DNA of 36,875 bases from an uncultured Clostridium sp. (GTDB taxonomy: Bacteria; Bacillota; Clostridia; TANB77; CAG-508). Each line of letters opens with the position of its first letter. Position 1 is the stretch's first letter. A program made the translations under genes and the position numbers. Under the pieces are notes generated by a model, which was given only the letters and a program-made list of their open reading frames with translations, was not told the DNA's origin and made no database searches. Shown here in pieces: positions 27,055 through 35,303 of the stretch. The stretch spans positions 1 through 36,875 of the forward strand of contig CANOPF010000007.1 of assembly GCA_947568535.1 (NCBI GenBank), read 5' to 3'.

Positions 27055-30000
27055 CTATTTATTTTTTCTTTTCTTTAAAATTTCAACTACTGCTAAAATT
27101 GTTAATAAACTAATAGATGTTCCAAGTAAGCTAACCCATAGTATTGTATTTCTTTCATCTCCGTGTTTTTGGTGTTTCTATTTTTTGATTTTCAAATTCA
27201 AAACTATATACTTCATTATCTTTTTGAATTTCTACATTATCAACAAAAACCCCTTTGTCATTTATTTCTACTTTTGCAATTCTATTTGATAGTTCATAAC
27301 CATTTGGAGATTTTAGTTCTTTTATATAAAATGTTCCATATCTTAAATCTTCAAAAGTAACAAAACCATCTTCCTTATTAGACTTTAATTCTTTTATCAA
27401 TTTTGTACATTCTTCATCTTCATAAATTCCAAAAGTAAATTTTTCTTTTATTATTTCTTTTGTTTGGCTATCTATTTTTACAACTTTAATATCTGTTAAA
27501 ATAGGCATATCTTTCATTTCAATTTTTTGTGTTTCTTTATCTTCTGTAACTGTGAAAGATATTTCTTCTGTAATTTCATATCCATAAGGAGCTGTCTTTT
27601 CAATTAGTTTATAATTTTTATTTTCTTCTAGTCCTGTAACTTTATGTGGCTCTTTTGTAGATGTCCACTCATCAATTACATTGCCATCTTCATCAACTAC
27701 TTGTAATTCTGCTCCCTCTATTTCTTCGCCTGTAACTAGATCTGTTTTAATTATTTCAACAACTTTGTCTATCATTATAATTTCTTGTGTTTCTTTATCT
27801 GTTGTTACTATAAATTCAATATCAGTTGCCTTTACATATCCATCAACTACTTTTTCTTCGTGTAGGATATAGCTTTGTCCCTCAATTAAACCACTAACTT
27901 TGTGAGCTTCTGTTGTTGTTTCCCACTTATCCACTATATTCTTTGTTTTTGTACTTGTTATAGTTAATGTTGCACCCTCTATTGCATTTCCGTCTATATC
28001 TGTTTTTAGCACTTCTACAACCTTATCTACCATTGTTACTTTTTGAGTTTCTTTATCTAATGTTACTGTAAATTCTATTTCAGTTGAAATTACAAAACCA
28101 TCTGGAGCATAATCTTCATATAGAGTATAGCTTTCTCCCTCTACTAAACCATTTATTCTATGTGGCTCTTTTGTAGATGTCCAACTATCAACTACTTTTC
28201 CGTCTTTATCTACAACCTTTAGTTCTGCTCCCTCTATTTCTTTTCCTCCAAAATCTTCTTTTGTCATTTCTACGATTTTGTCTATCATTGTAACTTTTTG
28301 AATATCTGCCGTGTTGTTAACTGTAAATTTAATTTCAGTTGCTTTTACATATCCATTTGGTGCTATTTCTTCTTTTAATGTGTAAGTCTCTCCTACTTTT
28401 AGCCCCTCTATTTTGTGTGTTTTTTCAGTAGATGTCCAACTATCAATTACTTCGTTGTTTTCATCTATAACTGATAATTTTGCACCAATTAACTCTTTTT
28501 CCCCAGTTATATCTGTTTTACTAATTTCTATACAAGTAGTTTCATTTTCAATATTCAAATTTACTGTATATACTTTTGTTTTTGTATCTTTTTGTTCAAA
28601 TACAACTTCGTGTTCTGTTTGGTCTAATACTGCTCCATCTATTGTTGTTAATTCTTTCAAGTAGTATTTTCCCATAGGCAAATTTTCTACTGTCAATGTG
28701 CCATCTGCTTTTAAGTTGTATGTTCCTACTCTTTTATCTTTTTCGTATATAACACTTCCATCTGCATAGTCAATTACATTTTCTTTTGCTACTAATTCAA
28801 AAGATATTTGTGTAAAATCAATATCTTTTATCATAGTTTTATCTACATCTTCTCTTAAATTAACTTTTTTATTTAATTTCAAAGTTCCTGTTGGTTGCTC
28901 ATTTTTAGCTGTAACTGTAATCCAAGCATCCCAATCTTTATCATAGTTTAGTGTAGAGTTTCTATTATCTACTTTAAAAATTAGTTCTTCATCTAATTGT
29001 AAAAAGCCTGTTGGATTTTTTATTTCAGTTAGTTTATATTTTCCTGCTTCTAATTTATTTTCAGTTCTTGCAATTCCCTCATTATTTGTAGTCCAAGATT
29101 TGAAATATTGATTTCCAACTTTACATTCTACTTGTTCCCATTTGTTTGTTTCTTCGTTTAATCTATATAATTCAAATGTTGCATTTGAATAAGTTACAAA
29201 TTTTCCAGTTTTCTTATCTTGTTTTTGTAATTTGATATATGACTCAAAAGGTAAATCATTTTCTACAAGTTCTTTTACTGGTGTTTTGCTATCTCTATCA
29301 ATAGTTACATAAAATTGTTCTACTGTTTCTATCTCTGGAGATGGTGTATAAGTTTCATTTACTGTATATTCCCCATAAGCAAGTAGTCCAGAAATTCCGT
29401 GTCCATCACTTCCAGTTCTAAAAATAGAATATTCATCACTTGCAAATTCACTTAAATGTTTTTTTGCTTCGTCAAAACTTCCATAAAAATCTACATATTT
29501 TGAAAGTATTGCTGTAAATTCTGCATTTGCTACTACTTCTGCCGTTGTATTATCGTTTGTTGTTACTTTTATAACTTCAAAAGGAGCTTTTTGTACTGTA
29601 TTCTTAACTGTTCCTGCAATTTCTATTGTTTTTGTATTCATATCTCTATATGAAAATGTATAATCATATATATTTGTATCTTTCATATATCCAGTTGGTA
29701 CTGTTGTTTCTTTTGCATAGTATTTTCCCATTGGTAATCCTTTTATCATATTTCCACTAACACTTATTTCAGCAGGTGTAGAATTATTTGTTATTTTTAT
29801 ACTTGCTATTCCATATTCATTGAAAGTAAATGTTGCAATTTGTTCATCTTTTGAAAAATAAGTTACTGTTCCTGCCACATTAGTTATTTTTTCTTTTGCA
29901 TATAAAGTATATACTGTTCCTTTTAATGTTGCATCTCCGTGATGGCTCTTTTTATCTACTCTATTTTTATTTCCTGTATCTCTATCTGTTTTCTCAATAG

Positions 30001-31504
30001 TAAGATTTCCTGTTGGCTCATCATTTTCTACTGTAACACTTTCATAAATAACATTTGTATTTTGGTCTTTATATTTTAAAGTAACTGTCTTTTTTTCGGT
30101 ATTTAATAAATAACCTGTTGGAACTTCTATTTCTTCAACAATATATTTTCCAAGTGGTAGTTCATCTTTATTTGCAATTCCTGTTCTATCTGTCGTAATT
30201 ATTGCTACTGTTTCTCCTCTTGTATAATATTTTACTGTTTTTGCTACATTGTATATATCTTCATTTGCCTTTATTGTGAATTTTGCACCTTGTACTTTAT
30301 CTCCATTTGAATTTGTTTTTTCTACTGTTATACTTCCAGTTGGCTCATTATTTACTATTGCTTGTTTTGTTGTTTGATTTGGTGTTATTGTTACTGTATA
30401 GGTTTCTGTATTTAATAAATAACCATTTGGACTAGATTTTTCTGTTATTGTATAATTTCCTTTTTTTAGTCTTTCTAGTGTTATTTTTCCACCTTTTACT
30501 TGCACATCTTGATTAAATCCATTTTCTCCTGTTACTGTAAAGATTGCACCATCAACTAAATCTCTATTTGTGTTTAGTTTGCTTAATTCTAATCTTCCAT
30601 ATTGGTCTATCTTTAAATCTAGTAGCATTGTTACTGGGTCATTATAGTTGAGTGTATATAATTGGTTTTGTACACCCTCTTTAAAAACAAAATAAACTGT
30701 ACTGTCTTGATCTGCTGTTTCTTCCTTGATAATTCCCCAACTTTTCATTGTACTTTCTGATATTTTATAAGTTTCTTTTGTGCAACTCTCATCAACTGTA
30801 ATACTTAATGTGTTTTGTCCTTTAGTATGTTGTATTCTTATTCCATCAACTGTTTTATCAAAATTCACATAGTCTTTTAATACATTGTTTGAATCTGTTA
30901 TTGTTTTTGTTTCTCCAACTTCTAGTGTTATTGTATCATTTACAAAGCTAGGTTGTTTTTTCATATTTGCTATTTTTTCATTTATCGTTGCTTTAAATGA
31001 ATTATATTGACTTTGTATGCTTGAAGCTTTAAATGTAGCATTACTTTGTCCTAACACTTCCCATATCATTTGTTGTGTGAATACATAGTCCATTTTTCTT
31101 GATTTCATACCCTCTGCCATTATTCCACCATCTACAACATAATCTCCATATTTTTCGTACCATCCAAAATAAGCAACTTTACAAGCTTCTTTCATTTTTG
31201 CTTCTGTTGGAACAGTATGTGTTGCTGTGTGTATTTCTCCAGTTACACAATCTACTCCGTGTTCACAACAGAATACTGTAAGTCTTTCTCCTGTTGTATA
31301 ATTTACTAATCTTCTTATAAGCATTCCATTAGGTGATTCTGTATCTGTTGTAAAAACTTCTGATCCCCATTGTCCAGCTACCCATTTTCCTGTTCCAGAA
31401 CTTGAAACTGCAAAAATAGGCTGTGCTGTACTAAATACCGTCATTGCTATAAATATAATTGCTAATATTTTTTTTAACTTATTTATTTGTCTTGTTTTTA
31501 ACAT
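27055..31504 (-). CDS. Thioester-domain, Cna-B-repeat surface adhesin (one CGGA shift at its sorting signal)
   Basis: The protein is 1482 residues. A signal peptide (about 1-32, ending near AQPIFAVS) is followed by a thioester domain with VFCCEHGVDC and FTQQMIWEVLGQ, which fit the Cys and Gln that form the covalent bond. Many Cna-B/SpaA-type domains follow, with recurring segments such as PNGYLLNTE and YTLKEEIAPNGYV. Late repeats share blocks like VIDSWTSTEKTH at roughly 75-80 residue spacing. The cell-wall anchor appears only when CGGA (27160-27163) is read as Gly1448. It then shows TPKTGDERN, a hydrophobic helix and KKRKNK. Conventional reading ends TPKTRR, giving a secreted form. The likely anchoring enzyme is the class B sortase of this element. 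GGAGG precedes the ATG. Confidence 0.9.
27160..27163 (-). other. Quadruplet/shift site CGGA in the adhesin sorting motif
   Basis: Frame: AAA ACA CGGA GAT GAA. CGGA gives Gly1448 of TPKTG. The following 34 codons form a normal sortase-dependent anchor. Confidence 0.88.
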
Positions 31505-31524
31505 TAAAATTTCCTCCTTTTAAC

Positions 31525-31552
31525 AAAAAAAGAACAAGCCATTAACTTGTTC
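31525..31552 (-). terminator. Terminator directly before the adhesin ribosome site
   Basis: GAACAAG (31532-31538) and CTTGTTC (31546-31552) pair around a seven-base loop, followed on the minus strand by seven U residues (31525-31531). The adhesin ATG is only 21 bases further, with its GGAGG between. No promoter fits in this gap, so the adhesin must be reached by read-through. Confidence 0.75.
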
Positions 31553-31581
31553 CAATTTATTATTTTATTTCCTTAATTCTT

Positions 31582-32247
31582 TTATCTATAATAAAAGTTT
31601 AGTGTCCATTTTTGACATTGTGGACAAGTCCATACCTCATAACCAGATGGACATTTCTTTAAATATTCTTCTTTAGTTATTTCATCATTTTCCCATTGTT
31701 TACCCCATTTTTCTATTTCTGCATTGTAATAATTATCTGCTTCTGTCTTTGTATTAAACCATTTACCAGTATTTCCACTTTTCATTTTATGATTATTTCC
31801 TACACATTCAGTTTTCTCTGCTACTTTTACTTCCTTTTCTGTGTAACTACTATTCTGTTGTGTATTTACTGTTGTTTTGTCTTTGTTGGTACTTGTATTA
31901 TTTGCTTTTGATGTAATAGTTGTTGTTACTTGTTCTTTTTTCTCTGCTTTATTAGTTGTTGTTTGTTGTTTTACTGTATTTTTAGTTGTCTGATTTTGTG
32001 TTTCTTGTACTTTTGGAATTTCTATCTTTTCTTGTTCTAAATCTTCAACTTGATTTTGCGTTTCTGTATTTTCATATTCTTCAATTATTTTTTCAGTTGT
32101 TTTATTTTCTTCTTGAATTTGCTCAACAATATTCTGTTTCTCTACTACATTTTCAAAAACTGTTACCTTTTCTCCGTTTTCATCTACTACTCCATAATAA
32201 CTAAAACTTGAAATCAATAAAATTATAATAACTATTAACTTTCTCAT
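31582..32247 (-). CDS. Secreted Thr/Gln/Glu-rich protein with C-terminal Cys cluster
   Basis: This 221-residue protein has a signal peptide (MRKLIVIIILLISSFSYYG), then a long low-complexity linker rich in Glu, Gln, Asn and Thr (about 20-140). The folded C-terminus has CVGNNHKM, KKCPSGYEVW and TCPQCQKW, a set of Cys/His that could bind zinc. No lipobox is seen. The ATG at 32247 is nine bases after GGAGG; an ATG at 32253 is too close. It has its own promoter (32274-32302) and lies upstream of the adhesin, so it may be a surface-associated partner. No known family is recognised. Confidence 0.7.
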   Translation of the reverse strand: MRKLIVIIILLISSFSYYGVVDENGEKVTVFENVVEKQNIVEQIQEENKTTEKIIEEYENTETQNQVEDLEQEKIEIPKVQETQNQTTKNTVKQQTTTNKAEKKEQVTTTITSKANNTSTNKDKTTVNTQQNSSYTEKEVKVAEKTECVGNNHKMKSGNTGKWFNTKTEADNYYNAEIEKWGKQWENDEITKEEYLKKCPSGYEVWTCPQCQKWTLNFYYR

Positions 32248-32273
32248 AAGCATTGTCCTCCTTTTTTGATTTT

Positions 32274-32302
32274 ATTTTACAATGCCCTAGAGATTTCTTC
32301 AA
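32274..32302 (-). promoter_or_regulatory. Promoter of the secreted-protein/adhesin unit
   Basis: Minus strand: -35 TTGAAG (32297-32302), 17-bp spacer, -10 TAAAAT (32274-32279), with the gene start 27 bp further. Five of six and four of six consensus bases match. It is the only candidate seen for the downstream adhesin. Confidence 0.5.
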
Positions 32303-32404
32303 ATGTGAGATTTATAATTTTATATATATTTAATAATTTTTATATATTCTTTTTCAGTTAGTATAGCTAGTATTAGGGGGTGGATTGTAAGGAGGGGGAA
32401 AATT

Positions 32405-32441
32405 AAAAAAGTAGCTACAAATAGATTATACTTGTTGCTAC
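32405..32441 (-). terminator. Terminator after parB
   Basis: GTAGCTACAA (32411-32420) pairs with TTGTTGCTAC (32432-32441) with one mismatch, followed on the minus strand by TTTTTTAATTTT. It begins two bases past the parB stop. Confidence 0.75.
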
Positions 32442-32442
32442 A

Positions 32443-33396
32443 TTACCTCTCATACTCATACTTTTTCTGTTTTTGCTTTTCAAGTTCTGCTACTTTCTTT
32501 ACACAATGCACAATATAGTCTTGTTTTTCTTCTTGTGATTTATATTCATCTGGAATATATTTATCAACTTTATCTTCTGGTATTTTAAACTTTGGTATTT
32601 GATTTGGTTTTTCTTCATCCAATATATTATCAATTTCTTCCATTGTTAATTTTCCACTTTCACTCAACTTTCGCATTTTTATTGCTTGTGGGTGTGATGG
32701 AAATGCGTCTGTATATTCTATTGCATCAAATACTTCTTGTTGTTCTTCCTTTTTTAGATATGAAAGTTCAACAGCAGGTCTTAATTTCATTTTTCCCTCA
32801 TCAACAATTTTTAATAACTCTGGTATTAGTTCAGTAAGTCTAACAAATCTTTGTATATTACTAGAACTTTCTCCCATTTCTTCTGCAATTATTTCTCTTG
32901 TAGTTTTACCTTGTAACTTCTGTTCCGTTGGGGCAGAAGTTAAATCATTTCTTTGTCCTTGTTTTTTCATTGCTTCTAATTTCATTTTAAAAGCAAATGC
33001 TTTTTCACTTGGTAATATTTGTTCTCTTTGATTGTTACTATCTACCATTGCTATTGTTGCTTCTTCATCTGTCATATCTCTTACTATTGCCTTTATTTCT
33101 GTTATTCCTGCTATTTGACAAGCTCTTTTTCTTCTGTGTCCAGAAATCATTTCGTAGCCACCATCTTTTTTTGGTCTTACTAATATTGGGTGTATAACTC
33201 CATATTCTTTTATTGTCTGTACCATTGAAAACATTTCGTCATCTTCTCTAACTTTGTATGGGTGATTAGGAAAATTTGTAATTTCACTTATTGGAATTAC
33301 TTTTACATATTCTCTGTTTTTATTATCTCTTTCTTCTTGAGATAAAAACATATCATCTAATGTTACCTTTGGCAACTTCATTCTTTCCTCTTTCAT
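32443..33396 (-). CDS. parB: ParB/RepB/Spo0J-family partition protein
   Basis: The 317-residue DNA-binding partner of ParA has an N-terminal ParB/Srx-type domain with IPISEITNFPNHPYKV and ISGHRRKRACQIAG, the latter corresponding to the nucleotide-binding GERR-type box. The central helix-turn-helix (TTREIIAEEMGESSSNIQR) follows. A dimerisation C-terminus is likely. The ATG at 33396 overlaps parA by 44 bases. A second ATG at 33381 has GAGG five bases upstream and is a reasonable alternative. It keeps the circular or excised form of the element in dividing cells, or acts in regulation. No parS could be assigned. Confidence 0.9.
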   Translation of the reverse strand: MKEERMKLPKVTLDDMFLSQEERDNKNREYVKVIPISEITNFPNHPYKVREDDEMFSMVQTIKEYGVIHPILVRPKKDGGYEMISGHRRKRACQIAGITEIKAIVRDMTDEEATIAMVDSNNQREQILPSEKAFAFKMKLEAMKKQGQRNDLTSAPTEQKLQGKTTREIIAEEMGESSSNIQRFVRLTELIPELLKIVDEGKMKLRPAVELSYLKKEEQQEVFDAIEYTDAFPSHPQAIKMRKLSESGKLTMEEIDNILDEEKPNQIPKFKIPEDKVDKYIPDEYKSQEEKQDYIVHCVKKVAELEKQKQKKYEYER

Positions 33397-34177
33397 TATC
33401 TGCTAACACCTCCTTTGCAAAATTAGTATAGGCTTGGGCTACCTTACTGTTCTTGTCATAAGCAAATATGCTTTTTCCTTTTGAGGTGGATTCTGCTGTT
33501 TTTATTGCACAAGGTATTTTAGTATCATATAACTTTACAATGTTTCCATATTGTTCTTGTATCTCTTGCTTTATTGTACTCGGCAATTTCGTTCTGTTAT
33601 CTACTAATGTTAAAAGTATTCCACCAACTTTTAAATCTTGGTTTAGGTGTTTCTTTACTTTTGAAACTATATTGATTAAATTGCCCATACCTCTTGCCGA
33701 CAGATATTGACTTTGAACTGGAATAATTACTTCATCTGCTGTTGCTAATGCGTTCATTGTTACCATATTAAGTGATGGCATACAATCAATTATAATGTAA
33801 TCGTATATACTCTTTAGTTCACTCAAACAACTTTTTATTGCATATTCTCTACTGATAGCATTTGATAAATTTTCTCCTGTTACTGATAGATTAAGATTAG
33901 ATGGAATTAAATCTACACCCTCTCCATTATGCAAAATTGCTTTTTCTGGTCTTATTTCTTCATCATCTATATACCTGTCAATTAAAGTAGAAAGAGTTTC
34001 TTCAACCTCGTTTTCATCAAACCCCATATATGTGGTTAGATTTGCTTGTGGATCTGCATCAACTACTAATACCTTTTTATTGTTATTTACTAATGCTACT
34101 CCTAGACTAAAAGCTGTTGTTGTTTTTCCTACTCCACCTTTTTGATTAGCTATTGCTATTGTCTTGCATTTTGCCAT
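33353..34177 (-). CDS. parA: ParA-family partition ATPase
   Basis: The 274-residue protein carries the deviant Walker A KGGVGKTTTAFSLG, Walker A' VLVVDADPQANLT and Walker B YIIIDCMPSLNM. This is the normal ParA/Soj arrangement without an N-terminal DNA-binding domain. It positions the element with ParB. GGAGG precedes the ATG at 34177. The Walker A glycines use ordinary codons with no CGGN, unlike VirB4. A terminator (34255-34294) separates it from the upstream gene, so parAB is an independent unit. Confidence 0.93.
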   Translation of the reverse strand: MAKCKTIAIANQKGGVGKTTTAFSLGVALVNNNKKVLVVDADPQANLTTYMGFDENEVEETLSTLIDRYIDDEEIRPEKAILHNGEGVDLIPSNLNLSVTGENLSNAISREYAIKSCLSELKSIYDYIIIDCMPSLNMVTMNALATADEVIIPVQSQYLSARGMGNLINIVSKVKKHLNQDLKVGGILLTLVDNRTKLPSTIKQEIQEQYGNIVKLYDTKIPCAIKTAESTSKGKSIFAYDKNSKVAQAYTNFAKEVLADNERGKNEVAKGNIR

Positions 34178-34203
34178 TTTCTTTGCCTCCTTTCTTTTAA
34201 ATT

Positions 34204-34234
34204 TAGCCTTTAATCAATTTTTCAGTTAAAGGCT
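34204..34234 (-). promoter_or_regulatory. Perfect inverted repeat in the parA leader
   Basis: AGCCTTTAA (34204-34212) and TTAAAGGCT (34226-34234) are perfect 9-bp arms, 13 bases apart, 27 bp before the parA ATG. No U-tract follows. It could be an operator for self-regulation by ParA or ParB, or an mRNA hairpin. Confidence 0.55.
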
Positions 34235-34254
34235 ATGTAGTTTTTCATTAAATG

Positions 34255-34294
34255 AAAAAAAAGGCAAATTGACCTAAAATAATCAACTTGCCTT
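34255..34294 (-). terminator. Terminator upstream of parA
   Basis: AAGGCAA (34261-34267) pairs with TTGCCTT (34288-34294), with an inner TTGA/TCAA extension, and eight U residues follow on the minus strand (34255-34262). It ends the 34311-34670 gene. Confidence 0.85.
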
Positions 34295-34310
34295 ATATGT
34301 TTTCTTATAA

Positions 34311-34670
34311 TTAAAGTATTCTGCTATCTTTATTCCTTGATTTTTTATATTTTTTGTCTATTTCATCTATTTGCTTATCTATTTGTTTTCTAAATTCTTC
34401 TGTTCCATATAAATATATTTGGTCAATCACTCCTTGCTTAACAATTAAATTTGCTCTTAATATTGAATCATTAAATTTATCTAAAAGATTTTTTATTTGT
34501 TCTACATTTACTATATTAGGAAATACTATTCTATCATTTTCTATTTTCCATTGTTCTTCTCTAATCAAATATCCTAAAAAACCTTTCTGTCCATCTTCAT
34601 CATACTCGTGCAATTTTTCATAATTAAATAATCGCTTCACATCAAATTTTAATTCTTTCTTTTCTTCCAT
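34311..34670 (-). CDS. Hypothetical protein upstream of parAB
   Basis: This 119-residue charged soluble protein contains KGFLGYLIREEQWKIENDRI and a helical lysine-rich C-terminus (KQIDKQIDEIDKKYKKSRN). AGGAGG lies six bases before the ATG. It ends 17 bases before a strong terminator. The two short genes upstream of parA may form one unit. No family is recognised. Confidence 0.65.
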   Translation of the reverse strand: MEEKKELKFDVKRLFNYEKLHEYDEDGQKGFLGYLIREEQWKIENDRIVFPNIVNVEQIKNLLDKFNDSILRANLIVKQGVIDQIYLYGTEEFRKQIDKQIDEIDKKYKKSRNKDSRIL

Positions 34671-34737
34671 ATTAGTTCCTCCTTTTCTTTTAGGTAGTAT
34701 ATTATTGTTTTATATTTTCTACAAATATGTGAATATT

Positions 34738-35037
34738 CTATCTTGCATCTTTATTTTTAGTATGCTTTTTTTCAAATTCTTTTCGTATTCTAGTATGAAT
34801 TTTCATTGCACTTTCATCATCAAATTCCTTTTCTATTGATATTTTTCCTTTTTCTAAAAAATCTTTTGATAGAATAAACTCTCCTGTGTCTAAAAATTCA
34901 TATCTTCCATCTTTATCTTTTCCTGCATACATTGCTGTTACTGGTATATTTTCACTTGCTGAAATAGGAATATTTACTGTTAAAAATGTTCCTACTTCTA
35001 ATGTTTCTAAATAGTTAATTGCTTCATCTTCTTTCAT
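34738..35037 (-). CDS. Hypothetical small beta-rich protein
   Basis: The 99-residue protein begins MKEDEAINYLETLEVGTFLTV. The middle (PVTAMYAGKDKDGRYEFLDTG) looks like a small beta barrel, and the end is a charged helix (FEKKHTKNKDAR). AGGAG precedes the ATG. A terminator at 35100-35127 isolates it from the upstream genes. No family is recognised. Confidence 0.65.
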   Translation of the reverse strand: MKEDEAINYLETLEVGTFLTVNIPISASENIPVTAMYAGKDKDGRYEFLDTGEFILSKDFLEKGKISIEKEFDDESAMKIHTRIRKEFEKKHTKNKDAR

Positions 35038-35099
35038 AAACTACTCCTTTCTTTATTCCTTACATATTTCATTTTAGATAGACAAATTTTTTGAGCAAG

Positions 35100-35127
35100 A
35101 AAAAAGAACTGATATTCTAATCAGTTC
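35100..35127 (-). terminator. Terminator near the element/cargo boundary
   Basis: GAACTGAT (35106-35113) pairs perfectly with ATCAGTTC (35120-35127), loop of six, and six U residues follow on the minus strand. It lies about 60 bp past the 27-codon ORF. Confidence 0.8.
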
Positions 35128-35186
35128 AAATTTAATCAATTTTATACAAAATGTGTAATAACTCAATTTCATCAAATGCTTATTTT

Positions 35187-35270
35187 TCAATGGTTTGAAT
35201 AGAGTTGTCTATAAATCCCACTATCCCAATTAAGTCTTACTTTAGGAAAAGTTTTTTCATCATTACTCAT
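35187..35270 (-). CDS. 27-codon ORF, possible gene remnant
   Basis: An ATG at 35270 follows AAAGGAAGTG, a fair ribosome site, and the frame ends at a TGA at 35187. The product is MSNDEKTFPKVRLNWDSGI followed by YRQLYSNH. The quality of the start and the terminator behind it suggest either a real microprotein or the truncated start of a longer gene. No family is recognised. Confidence 0.35.
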   Translation of the reverse strand: MSNDEKTFPKVRLNWDSGIYRQLYSNH

Positions 35271-35303
35271 ATTATCACTTCCTTTTTGTTTATAAAATAA
35301 ATT

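Noticed and set aside
27600..28700. CRISPR-like repeats in the adhesin region
   Set aside because: The repeats are degenerate, about 230 bp apart and in frame. They are Cna-B protein repeats.
990..31504. The broken genes as pseudogenes
   Set aside because: Seventeen independent lesions of the identical kind (a C before GGN on a codon boundary), with no other frameshift or stop in these genes, do not look like decay. Motifs on both sides of each site are intact.
990..31504. Systematic sequencing or assembly error adding C before GG
   Set aside because: More than 40 out-of-phase CGG and very many plain GGA codons are unaffected. Errors cannot follow the reading frame. Raw reads should still be checked, since I cannot see them.
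990..31504. CGG reassigned as a triplet to another amino acid
   Set aside because: A triplet reading leaves all eight genes out of frame. Only a four-base step restores them.
32330..32410. G-rich stretch between parB and the secreted-protein gene as a gene or parS site
   Set aside because: No ORF with a ribosome site and no clear palindrome beyond the parB terminator, so nothing specific can be assigned.
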